Below, in pieces: positions 1 to 6,852 of a stretch of 32,543 bases of DNA (positions within the stretch are counted from its first letter, which is position 1; each line of letters starts with the position of its first letter). The notes beneath the pieces are model-generated. The model was not told the DNA's origin. It searched no databases and worked only from the letters and a program-made list of their open reading frames with translations. The position numbers and the translations under genes were made by a program. The DNA lies in NCBI GenBank assembly GCA_052144935.1, contig JBKQPR010000054.1:1-32543 (forward strand), written 5' to 3'. Origin of the DNA: JOPF133 sp052144935 (GTDB lineage Bacteria > Acidobacteriota > Terriglobia > Bryobacterales > Bryobacteraceae).

Positions 1-117
1 GTGAAACTCAGAGCCATTTATCTAAGCGGGGATCTCGACCAATACTGGGCCTTCCACATTCAGCAAGACCAAAATCGACTTTATTCGGCTGGCAAATGGA
101 GCGTCGTCGAAAAGTAG
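1..117 (+). CDS. C-terminal end of an unidentified ORF, possibly a transposase
   Basis: The first reading frame is open from the window edge to a TAG at 115-117 and gives 38 residues including 'LSGDLDQYWAFHIQQDQNR' and ending 'KWSVVEK'. The composition (YW, FH, QQDQ, a short basic/aromatic tail) looks like a real protein C-terminus rather than a shadow frame. I tentatively think of the tails of some large IS transposases, but this is recollection of style, not a demonstrated match. It stops about 10 bases before the open frame of the truncated methyltransferase-like gene and lies in a different frame. An IS end inserted in that gene would explain both. The alternative is that it belongs to the methyltransferase protein and a frameshift plus stop separates the two. 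Confidence 0.4.
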   Translation: MKLRAIYLSGDLDQYWAFHIQQDQNRLYSAGKWSVVEK

Positions 118-127
118 TCACACCCAA

Positions 128-1303
128 ATGATTAACCAATTCACCGCTTCCTTCGCAGATCCCCGGTATTGGGTGGCAGTCAAGGCCGGAAGGCGCAGAG
201 TCCTCGGCAATACTGAGGACCGTGGGCAAAAACTAGGGTCCGATTGCTACCGGCTCTGCTTTCGTGACGTCGCCAGCAACACGAACGAACGTACGATGAT
301 TTCGGCCATTCTTCCACCCTGCTTTTTTGGCCACACAATATCCGCTGCCCGCGTGCTCGATGCCGGCGGACACGAGATCTTGCCAAAACCAGTCCAGGCC
401 TTTCTCTGTGGGATGTGGAACAGCTTCGCCGTCGATTACATGATCCGATCTAGCGTGAGCTCGCACCTCAGCTTTTACTACGTTTATCAGCTTCCGATTC
501 CACGTCTCCCGCCCGACGATCGGGCCTTCCTTGCCATCGCGAACAGATCGGCGCGGCTGATATGTTCGTCTCCGGAATTTGGCAGCGTGGCCCACGAGTT
601 TGGTTTGAGCGGCCCGGGCGACGGAGCGACAGACCCCGTCGAGCGCGCACGCCTTCGCGCCGAACTCGATGGCATCATCGCCAATCTGTACGGACTCACC
701 GAAAAAGAGTTCGCCTACATCCTCACAACCTTCCCTGTAGTTCCACAGGAAACCAAGGACGCCGCCCTGGCCGCCTTCAAGGATTTCGCTCCGAAATCCA
801 TCGACCAGCAAATCGCCGCGCTCATCGCCGCAGGCGAAAGCGCCACCGTCGAGTTCAAGTCTTCGGTCCGCTGGGATATGCGCGAGAACCGCCTGAACGA
901 GCCTCTGAAGTTCAGCGTCATCAAGACCGTCGCCGCATTCCTGAATTCCAACGGCGGCACGCTCCTCATCGGCGTCGACGACGAGCGTAAAGTGATTGGG
1001 TTGAAAGGCGACTACAGCCAATTCAAGAAGTCCGATTCCCGCGACGCATTCGAGAACTGGCTGACTACGCAGTTCATCGAACAGTTCGGAAAGCCGGCAT
1101 CGCGCTTGTACTCCGTATCGTTCCACCAGGTGGAAGATCAGGATGTATGCCGGATCGAGGTGCAGCCCTCGCCCAGCCCGTGCTACGTCGACGAAAAAGG
1201 CGGGAAGCCGGTCCAACTCTACATCCGTACAGGGAACGCCAGCCGCGCCCTAGACACTAAGGAGATTATCGAATACTCGCGGCACCGCTGGCCCAACGGC
1301 TAG
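128..1303 (+). pseudogene. 5'-truncated restriction/methyltransferase-like protein with C-terminal AlbA_2 (Schlafen) domain
   Basis: The 391 residues have no N-terminal methyltransferase core. They begin at 'MINQF...DPRYWV', which resembles the 'KMI.QF......DPRYWV' segment seen inside large Eco57I-like N6-adenine methylase/restriction proteins, and continue with 'CFRDVASNTNERTMISAILP' (about 46-65), the typical 'FRDI...TNERT.IA..LP' block of that family. 'QLPIPRLPPDDR' and the tail after it match the specificity-side region. Residues about 230-375 form a second domain: 'ESATVEFKSS', 'AAFLNSNGGTLLIGVDD' and a closing 'LYIRTGNASRALD' are hallmarks of the AlbA_2/Schlafen ATP-binding domain. The catalytic NPPY motif is absent, so the product cannot be an active methylase. 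The upstream part of this frame (from a stop at 23-25) has no family resemblance, placing a break near 112-128. Family identity is inferred from remembered motifs. Confidence 0.62.
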
Positions 1304-1344
1304 CCCTCCATTGCATCCCTCCGTGAAATGCGTTAATTTCAGAT

Positions 1345-1992
1345 GTGCTACTCCTTTTATTCGGTCCTCCGGGATGTGGCAAAGGCACGCAAGCCGCTTA
1401 CCTTGCCGCGCGCTTCCGCATTCCCGCCATCTCCACGGGCGAGGTCTTCCGCGCCGAGTGTAAATCCGGCACGGAGCTCGGGAAAATGGCTTCGGCCATA
1501 ATGGCCACCGGAGGGCTCGTCGGCGACGACATCGTCAATGGCATGGTGGCCAACCGCATCGCGCAGCCGGATTGCGCGCGCGGCTGCCTGCTGGACGGCT
1601 ATCCTCGCACGGTGCCCCAGGCGCGCTTCCTGGCCGAACTGGCCGACGAGCGGGGCCTGCCGGAGCCGGTGGTGATCTACATGGAGGTGCCCGCCGATCT
1701 GCTGGTCGAGCGGCTCACCGCGCGGCGCCAGTGTCCCGAGTGCCGCCGCATCTACAACCTGCTGTCGCAGCCACCCCGCGTGCCGGGCATCTGCGATGAC
1801 GACCGCGCCCCCCTGCAGACCCGCGACGACGACCACGAGTGCGTCATCCGGCGGCGCCTGGCGGCCTACCAGGAACTCACCGGTCCGGTGCTGGCCTGGT
1901 TTGGTCCCCAAGCCGTGTACAAGGTGGACGGCTCGCTTTCGCCGGAAGGGGTGGCCCAGGCCATCGAGCAAGCCCTTACGGCCTGCGTGTAG
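1345..1992 (+). CDS. adk: Adenylate kinase, zinc-LID type
   Basis: Catalyses ATP + AMP = 2 ADP in the cytoplasm. The P-loop 'GPPGCGKGT' lies at residues 7-15, 'STGEVFR' follows as the AMP-binding segment, and 'LLDGYPRT' carries the AMP-contacting Arg. The LID has C130-x2-C133-x16-C150-x2-D153, the Cys3-Asp zinc pattern of long, zinc-containing bacterial enzymes. At 215 residues the length is normal. The start is GTG at 1345; an ATG two bases upstream is in another frame. No strong Shine-Dalgarno is visible. Unlike the usual secY-adk-map ribosomal setting, this copy sits alone between a broken methyltransferase gene and glcF debris, so it may be an extra copy. The presence of a second adk elsewhere cannot be judged from this window. 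Confidence 0.93.
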   Translation: MLLLLFGPPGCGKGTQAAYLAARFRIPAISTGEVFRAECKSGTELGKMASAIMATGGLVGDDIVNGMVANRIAQPDCARGCLLDGYPRTVPQARFLAELADERGLPEPVVIYMEVPADLLVERLTARRQCPECRRIYNLLSQPPRVPGICDDDRAPLQTRDDDHECVIRRRLAAYQELTGPVLAWFGPQAVYKVDGSLSPEGVAQAIEQALTACV

Positions 1993-2043
1993 TCGCCAGC
2001 GAAACTTCCAGCGCGATGCGCACTAACTGGCTAGGCATGCGCA

Positions 2044-2208
2044 CATTTGGGGATTCAATTCCAGCGACGCCAGAAACTCGGTCGTCCGCATCCCGCGGTG
2101 TTGGTGATTACCGCGTCGAAGCCTGGCTGAGCACCGCGTCGATGTTGCGCCGGGCCAACTCCCGCGCCCCTTCCCGCAGGCCCGCGTGCAAGTGCAGGGC
2201 GCCGCAGC
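2044..2208 (-). pseudogene. Degenerate, internally deleted duplicate of part of glcF
   Basis: The bases from 2044 to 2208 repeat two blocks of the glcF gene located 1.6 kb away. Positions 2044-2082 match 3618-3656, and about 2086-2208 match about 3748-3871, so roughly 90 bases are missing at the junction. The encoded remnants are recognisable: 'LHAGLREGARELARRNI' and 'TEFLASLELNPQM', found in glcF as 'LHLHAGLREGARELARRN' and 'TEFLASLELNPQM'. The CCG iron-sulfur/heterodisulfide-type motif is lost ('SCGALHLHAGL' instead of 'CCGALHLHAGL') and the two blocks are in different frames. There is no start, no stop logic and no cofactor motifs, so it cannot make a working protein. Identity is high, so the duplication looks fairly recent. 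Confidence 0.88.
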
Positions 2209-2307
2209 TCGCGACCAGGTGATGGCCATCGCGCTGGTGCTCAGAATACGGCGGAGTAGTGAAGCGGAGCCCGAAGGCGGCCGGGAATCCGTTGCCCCGG
2301 AGGCGAT

Positions 2308-2634
2308 CTATTCTTCGCCGACCCATATTATTTGGCTATGCTGAATCGAACTGATGATCGATCGGCACGCAGCCACAGGCGGCAACAGGTCCGCAAGACG
2401 GTCTGATTTGGCGCGGACAACAAGAATTGCAATCTTCCGGCCCGTTAGATTCTGCTGGTACTGGAGACCCTTATCCATCGTGACGAAGAGATCAAAGCCT
2501 GCGCTCTCGGTGAGCGAAAGCAGCGCTCCGTTTTTCTTGCCGGCCAAGCCCGCTTCCGGCACGGTTTGGCACTCGTGGTCCGGAAATGCGTTCTTGAACT
2601 TGCGGGGGATACACTCGTCCAGCAGAACCTTCAT
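2308..2634 (-). CDS. DUF5615 PIN-like protein, probable toxin of a DUF433/DUF5615 pair
   Basis: A 108-residue protein starting 'MKVLLDECIPRKFKNAF', the standard opening of DUF5615 proteins, which have a Mut7-C/PIN-like fold. Acidic residues expected of that fold are visible: D6/E7 near the N-terminus and the central 'DLFVTMDKGLQYQQNL', with the conserved 'TMDKGLQ' strand-loop. 'RKIAILVVRAKSDR' follows. The ATG at 2634 overlaps the stop of the upstream DUF433 gene by four bases (ATGA), indicating translational coupling. By family knowledge such pairs behave as putative toxin-antitoxin modules, with the PIN-like partner a suspected nuclease; activity of this copy is inference. It ends TAG next to glcF debris. 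Confidence 0.82.
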   Translation of the reverse strand: MKVLLDECIPRKFKNAFPDHECQTVPEAGLAGKKNGALLSLTESAGFDLFVTMDKGLQYQQNLTGRKIAILVVRAKSDRLADLLPPVAACRSIISSIQHSQIIWVGEE

Positions 2635-2846
2635 CCCAATTGGCCGACAAGCAGCGATTGAGCCAGTTCGAGCGCGGCAACGGCCGCGTCCTTAGTGACC
2701 GTCGGAAAGTCGTCCAGGAATTCATCAAGGGTTTGCCCGCCTTCCAGATAGTCCAGCAAGGCCTGAAGCGGAACGCGCGTACCTCGGAACACCGGAATCC
2801 CTCCGAGGATGTCCTGGTCCTTGACGACGATTTCGTTTGGTTGCAC
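2631..2846 (-). CDS. DUF433 protein, probable antitoxin
   Basis: The core 'DILGGIPVFRGTRVPLQALL' is the signature of DUF433 small proteins, followed by 'DYLEGGQTLDEFLDDFP' and a C-terminal helix 'AVAALELAQSLL'. These proteins carry a helix-turn-helix-like fold and are commonly encoded just before a DUF5615 gene, as here, with an ATGA overlap. The frame stays open to 2960, but the upstream residues look non-native (Gly/Arg-rich). The GTG at 2846 gives a 71-residue product starting 'VQPNEIVVKDQD', which fits the family's usual length. No clear Shine-Dalgarno decides this start. Autoregulation by the pair would be typical but is not shown by the sequence. Confidence 0.78.
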   Translation of the reverse strand: MQPNEIVVKDQDILGGIPVFRGTRVPLQALLDYLEGGQTLDEFLDDFPTVTKDAAVAALELAQSLLVGQLG

Positions 2847-2950
2847 CGTTGTCTGTCCGTAGGCTACCGCTAAAACGGTCCATTCCCATCGTATCCGGCC
2901 CACCGGGGAAGCGCCTCGCCCGGCCCCCCCTTTGTGCTTGCGCCCGGCTC

Positions 2951-3205
2951 TCACGACCAACGGGACCTCTCCGCGAGCTTTTGTTCGATGAAGACAGCAT
3001 AGTCCGCAGGGCCATTATGTCCCGCTTCCTCCTGCCGTTGGCTCTCCTGGAGGATAACGAACCACTGGCCGGTCCGGATGACTCTTTCCATATTGTCGAC
3101 CAGCAGGTTCTCCAGGTCCCTCTCGGTCCAACCGGATTCCTGAAGCCAGACCTGCTTTACCCGGCTCAGTGGTGCGCTGCCCGGTGTTCCAAGGTAGTAG
3201 AGCAT
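2951..3205 (-). pseudogene. Frameshifted N-terminal fragment of a nuclease-like (NucS/DUF91-style) protein
   Basis: The frame starting at 3205 reads 'MLYYLGTPGS', then 'ERDLENLLVDNMERVI' and 'FVILQESQRQEEAG', after which the sequence becomes nonsense. A one-base shift restores 'QEEADIMAL', the expected continuation of a restriction-endonuclease-fold protein in which 'EADIMALD..G.L.IFELK' holds the catalytic D-ExK. So the gene appears to have a single-base insertion near the 'GCGGGACAT' stretch and then loses the ELK motif. A strong Shine-Dalgarno (GAGGAG, followed by ATG at 3216) points into a different frame from the 3205 start, suggesting a second lesion. Family assignment is moderate and rests on the 'ERDLENLL' and 'EADIMAL' blocks. 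It lies just downstream of glcF on the same strand. Confidence 0.5.
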
Positions 3206-3260
3206 CGGCCTGGCATGTTACTCCTCTGAAGCCCCGGCTGGCGACGAGGATTCGTCCCGC

Positions 3261-4571
3261 TCACGAATTCTTGTATGCCAGATCCAGCAGCTCCACCACG
3301 TGCATCACCCGTTGGCGGGTGCCGTGTAGGCGCACGCCGGCTTGAAGCTGCAGGATGCATCCGGGATTGGCGGTGGCGATGATCTCCGCTCCGGTGGTTT
3401 TCGCCGACGCCATCTTGCTGGCCAGGATCTGCATCGACATTTCGTTCTCGACCACGTTGTAGATTCCCGCGCTGCCGCAGCAAAGGTCCGCGCCGGGCAT
3501 TTCGCGGAAGGTCAGGCCGGGAATCGCCGCCAGCAGCTTGCGGGGCGCCGTCCGCACCCGCTGGCCGTGCGCCAGATGGCAGGAATCCTGGTAGGTCACC
3601 ACCGCGTTGACGGCGCCCATTTGGGGATTCAATTCCAGCGACGCCAGAAACTCGGTGACATCCTGCATGCACTCGGAAAAGCGCCGCGCCTGGGGGGCGT
3701 AATCCGGGTCGTCTTCCAACAGGTCTCCATACTCCTTGAGCGTCGACCCGCATCCCGCGGCGTTGGTGATTACTGCGTCGAAGCCCTGGCTGAGCACCGC
3801 GCCGATGTTGCGCCGGGCCAGCTCCCGCGCCCCTTCCCGCAGGCCCGCATGCAAGTGCAGGGCGCCGCAGCAGCCCTGGCCTTCGGGAACCGTAACTTGG
3901 CAGCCGTTCTTTTGCAGCACCCGCACGGTGGCCTCGTTGAGGCGCGCGAAGGCCACGTTGGCGATGCAGCCAGCGAGAAACGCGACGCGCTTGCGGCGCT
4001 CTCCCTGGGCTGGAAAGACGCGGCCAATCTGGCTGAAGAAAAAGGGCGGTTCGGCCGAGGGCGCAAGCTGCACCAGGTCGCCCCAGCGGCCCAGCATCTT
4101 GAAAAACCCCAGCCAGCGCATGAGCGCCTTTACCCCGCTGGCTTGGTACAGGTAAAGCAGCGTGCCGGCCACCGTGAGCCACGCGCGCGAGCGGATCAGC
4201 CGATCGAATACGAAGCGGCGCACCAGGCGCGCCGGCCATCCGCGCGGCGCCTCTTTCTCAATGTGGGCCTCAATCTGCGCGCGCGCGTCTTCCACCATGC
4301 GCCCGTAACGCACGCCCGAAGGGCAGGCGGATTCGCAGCCCCGGCAGGCCAGGCACAGGCCGATATGTTCCAGGTAGGAATCCGTAATCGGCGCGCCATT
4401 AGCCACCTGCACCATCTGGTAGACGCGCCCGCGCGGCGAATCCATCTCCAGCCCCAACTGGCGATAGGTGGGGCAGGCGTTCAGACACAGGCCGCAATGG
4501 ACGCAGCGGTCCAGGTCGAACTGCCGAGGCCCTTGCGCGGATTGTTCAGATACGTTGGTAGAGACGTCCAC
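3261..4571 (-). CDS. glcF: Glycolate oxidase iron-sulfur subunit
   Basis: A 436-residue protein with two N-terminal 4Fe-4S clusters: C23-x2-C26-x2-C29-x3-C33 ('CVHCGLCLNACPTY') and C73-x2-C76-x2-C79-x3-C83 ('CLACRGCESACPSGV'). The C-terminal half has the two cysteine-rich CCG-type modules: 'GCCGALHLHAGLREGA' with 'AAGCGS', and 'YQDSCHLAHGQR' with 'DLCCGSAGIYN'. Together with GlcD and GlcE it oxidises glycolate to glyoxylate and passes electrons to the membrane quinone pool. Its 5' end overlaps the 3' end of glcE by 26 bases, so the two are co-translated. A decayed partial copy lies at 2044-2208. LutA/GlpC-like proteins share the modules, but the pairing with a GlcE-type gene favours glcF. Confidence 0.9.
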   Translation of the reverse strand: MDVSTNVSEQSAQGPRQFDLDRCVHCGLCLNACPTYRQLGLEMDSPRGRVYQMVQVANGAPITDSYLEHIGLCLACRGCESACPSGVRYGRMVEDARAQIEAHIEKEAPRGWPARLVRRFVFDRLIRSRAWLTVAGTLLYLYQASGVKALMRWLGFFKMLGRWGDLVQLAPSAEPPFFFSQIGRVFPAQGERRKRVAFLAGCIANVAFARLNEATVRVLQKNGCQVTVPEGQGCCGALHLHAGLREGARELARRNIGAVLSQGFDAVITNAAGCGSTLKEYGDLLEDDPDYAPQARRFSECMQDVTEFLASLELNPQMGAVNAVVTYQDSCHLAHGQRVRTAPRKLLAAIPGLTFREMPGADLCCGSAGIYNVVENEMSMQILASKMASAKTTGAEIIATANPGCILQLQAGVRLHGTRQRVMHVVELLDLAYKNS

Positions 4572-5691
4572 GGTTTAACAGGTTAGACGGGTCGAACATG
4601 TGCTTCACCCGCCGCATAAGTTCCAGATCGCCGCCCGGAGCGGGCCACAACTCCAGCTCGTGGCGGCCTTCCGGGCCGAATTCCATCACCGCTTTCCAGC
4701 CGCGTCCGGCCGCGTCCGCTAGCCACACTGCCGCCTCGCGGCTGCGCTCGAAGTAACCGTAACACACTCCCGAGCCGGCGCGCGCCACGGCCGGGCCCGC
4801 GAACCGCTCCATCACCGCGGCCAACTCCTTCAGGGTACATGAGGCCCGTACCACGGCGCCATCGGGACGATTGACCAGGAATTGCGGCGTGAAGTCCTCG
4901 ATGCGCCGCCACAGCCGGGAATGCTGCTCCCCTTCGAGCGCCACCCCGGATCCCATGTCCGCCAGTTCGCGCTCGTAGCGATCCACGGCGGGCCGGTTGC
5001 CGGCGGCGCGCACGGCCAGCATCCAGGCCGGGTTCCCCAGCATGGCGGCGGCCGCCGGATTCAACAGATCCAAGGCGGCCGGCTCCAGCGCGCCGGCCCC
5101 AATTCGGGCGCGCGCCGCCACCGCGTCCGCCGCCGAATCGAAGGCCAGCAGGAAGCTGCGCTCCGCGGCGGGCTGCGGAAGAAGCTTGAAATTCACCACC
5201 GCGATGGCCGCCAGCGTGCCAAATGAGCCAATCATGAGCTTGGCCATATCCAGCCCCGCCACGTTCTTCACCACCATGCCGCCGGTATCCACCAACTTGC
5301 CTTCCAAGGTGGCGAAGCGCATCCCGATCACCAGGTCGCGCGCCGTGCCGTAGAGCCGCCGCCGCGGCCCGCTGCAGTTGGCCGCCACCACGCCGCCCAC
5401 GGTGGCCGCGTCCGCAAAGGGCGGATCGAGTGGAACCATCTGGCGGTGGGCCGCGAGCACTGCCGTCAAACCGCGCCACGGCAGGCCCGCCTCCACGCTG
5501 ATGGTGAGGTCGCACGGCTCGTAGTGGAGCACGCGGGCGAGGCCGGACACGGAGACGGTCTCATCGGCGGGATGGATGGCGCCGCCCATGCGCCGCTTGC
5601 TGCCACCGCCCTCCAGTGCGATCAGGCAATCGTGCAATGCCAGGCGCCGCAGAGTTTCGGCCAACTCTTCGGCAGTGGTTGGCGTCAACAC
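4546..5691 (-). CDS. glcE: Glycolate oxidase FAD-binding subunit
   Basis: A 381-residue FAD-linked oxidase of the PCMH type. The FAD/pyrophosphate region runs 'ALEGGGSKRRMGG' (about 24-36), 'TISVEAGLPWRGL', 'ATVGGVVAANCSGPRRRLYG' and 'KNVAGLDMAKLMIGSFGTLA', all typical of GlcE, the short partner of GlcD. The C-terminal third ('VKHMFDPSNLLNRGRLY') is the usual FAD_oxidase_C ending. The start is GTG at 5691, placed directly after the TAA stop of the upstream membrane-protein gene with no gap, so translation is probably coupled. It overlaps glcF. The catalytic paralogue glcD is not in this window; upstream is a membrane protein and then a divergent gene, so GlcD must be encoded elsewhere or be missing. 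Confidence 0.88.
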   Translation of the reverse strand: MLTPTTAEELAETLRRLALHDCLIALEGGGSKRRMGGAIHPADETVSVSGLARVLHYEPCDLTISVEAGLPWRGLTAVLAAHRQMVPLDPPFADAATVGGVVAANCSGPRRRLYGTARDLVIGMRFATLEGKLVDTGGMVVKNVAGLDMAKLMIGSFGTLAAIAVVNFKLLPQPAAERSFLLAFDSAADAVAARARIGAGALEPAALDLLNPAAAAMLGNPAWMLAVRAAGNRPAVDRYERELADMGSGVALEGEQHSRLWRRIEDFTPQFLVNRPDGAVVRASCTLKELAAVMERFAGPAVARAGSGVCYGYFERSREAAVWLADAAGRGWKAVMEFGPEGRHELELWPAPGGDLELMRRVKHMFDPSNLLNRGRLYQRI

Positions 5692-6036
5692 TTAGCGAAA
5701 CACCAGGTGGCGCAGCGCGGAGTTGAGAATCGTGATCAGCACCGAGCCCAACACCGCCGAGAGGAATCCCCGGACCTCGAACCCCGGTGTGAACAGGGAC
5801 GACAGTTTCAGCAGCGCCGCGTTGATCACCAGCAGAAACAGCCCCAGCGTGAGGAATGTAATCGGAAAGGCGAAAAACTTGACCACCGGACCCACCGTGG
5901 CGTTCACCACGGCGATGATGACCACCGCGATCATAGCCGCCCCGAAGTCCCGCACGCGGACTCCCGGCAGAATCTGCGCCACAATCCAAAGGGCCACCGC
6001 ACTGAGCAGCCAGCTTTCCACAAGATGCACGAGCAT
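5692..6036 (-). CDS. Phage holin family 4 (Phage_holin_4_2-like) membrane protein
   Basis: A 114-residue protein with four predicted membrane segments: 'LVESWLLSAVALWIVAQILP', 'AAMIAVVIIAVVNATVGPVV', 'FPITFLTLGLFLLVINAALL' and 'FLSAVLGSVLITILNSALRH'. 'LPGVRV', 'NATVGPVVK', 'FPITFLTLGLF' and 'NAALL' are the conserved blocks of the small 'phage holin family protein' group, which is chromosomal in most bacteria and of unknown function despite the name. The start is ATG at 6036 because a GGAGGT lies five bases upstream; a longer frame starts at 6075 without such a site. Its TAA stop touches the GTG of glcE, making it the first gene of the glcEF transcription unit. It faces the divergent DUF72 gene across about 30 bases. 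Confidence 0.82.
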   Translation of the reverse strand: MLVHLVESWLLSAVALWIVAQILPGVRVRDFGAAMIAVVIIAVVNATVGPVVKFFAFPITFLTLGLFLLVINAALLKLSSLFTPGFEVRGFLSAVLGSVLITILNSALRHLVFR

Positions 6037-6068
6037 AAACGACCTCCGGCCAGAGATAATGATAAGCC

Positions 6069-6779
6069 ATGGCAACTTTGTATGCTGGAACCTCCGGCTT
6101 CGCGTACCCGGCGTGGAAGCCGGGCTTCTATCCGGCCAAACTGCCGTCCAACCAGTTCCTGAAGCACTACGCCACGCGGCTGAACTCGGTGGAGATCAAC
6201 TACACCTTCCGCCGGCTGCCCTCGGCCGCCACGCTCCAGAGCTGGGTGGAGGCCACTCCGCCGGGCTTCGTCTTCGCGGTGAAGGCCAATCAGCGCATCA
6301 CCCACATCCTGCGGCTGAAGAACGCCTCCGAGGCCACCGGTCTCTTCCTGCGCATGATCGATCCTTTGCGCAGCGCGCGCCGGCTGGGCCCGATTCTGTT
6401 CCAGCTTCCGCCGCAGCTCAAATGCGACGCGGCCCTGCTGGCCGATTACCTGGACCGCTTGCCCAAGGATCTGCGTTACGCTTTCGAATTCCGCCACGAA
6501 TCGTGGCTGGCGGAGCCGGTGTACGAGGCGTTGCGCGCGCACAACGTGGCGCTGTGCGTTGCCGAATCCGAAAAGCTGGAAGTGCCCGAAGTGATTACGG
6601 CCGATTTCGTGTACTACCGGCTGCGCAAACCGGAGTACACGGCAGGCGACATCGACGGGTTCGCGGCGCGGGCGCAGGAGCTGCTCGCCACGGGGCGGGA
6701 TTTGTACCTGATGTTCAAGCACGAGGAAACGCCCGAGGGGGCCATCAACGCGGAGAAGTTGCTGAAGGCAGCGGGGTAG
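6069..6779 (+). CDS. DUF72 (YecE-like) domain protein
   Basis: A 236-residue TIM-barrel-like protein of the DUF72/YecE family. The hallmark opening 'YAGTSGFAYPAWKPGFYPAKLPS' is present, with 'LNSVEINYTFRRLPS', 'FVFAVKANQRITHILRLK', 'GPILFQLPPQLKCD', 'YAFEFRHESWL' and the C-terminal 'ADFVYYRLRKPEY' and 'LYLMFKHEET'. Length and block order are normal for the family. The biochemical function is not established. The ATG at 6069 has only a weak purine-rich upstream stretch. The gene is transcribed away from the holin-like/glcEF unit and converges on the molybdenum-enzyme gene. Confidence 0.9.
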   Translation: MATLYAGTSGFAYPAWKPGFYPAKLPSNQFLKHYATRLNSVEINYTFRRLPSAATLQSWVEATPPGFVFAVKANQRITHILRLKNASEATGLFLRMIDPLRSARRLGPILFQLPPQLKCDAALLADYLDRLPKDLRYAFEFRHESWLAEPVYEALRAHNVALCVAESEKLEVPEVITADFVYYRLRKPEYTAGDIDGFAARAQELLATGRDLYLMFKHEETPEGAINAEKLLKAAG

Positions 6780-6794
6780 TGGCCCGCTCCGGCT

Positions 6795-6824
6795 GGGCGG
6801 GAATGCCGGTCTCAGCGCCCGCCC
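6795..6824. terminator. Possible bidirectional hairpin between convergent genes
   Basis: GGGCGGG at 6795-6801 can pair with CCCGCCC at 6818-6824 across a 16-base loop. It lies between the stop of the DUF72 gene and the stop of the convergent oxidoreductase gene, where a terminator is expected. There is no following T-run on either strand, so intrinsic termination is uncertain. Confidence 0.25.
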
Positions 6825-6852
6825 CGCGCGCCACTCGCCTGAAACGCGCCTG

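Noticed and set aside
3342..4586. A 414-residue open frame antisense to glcF
   Set aside because: No family motifs, skewed composition, and glcF on the other strand has complete cysteine signatures.
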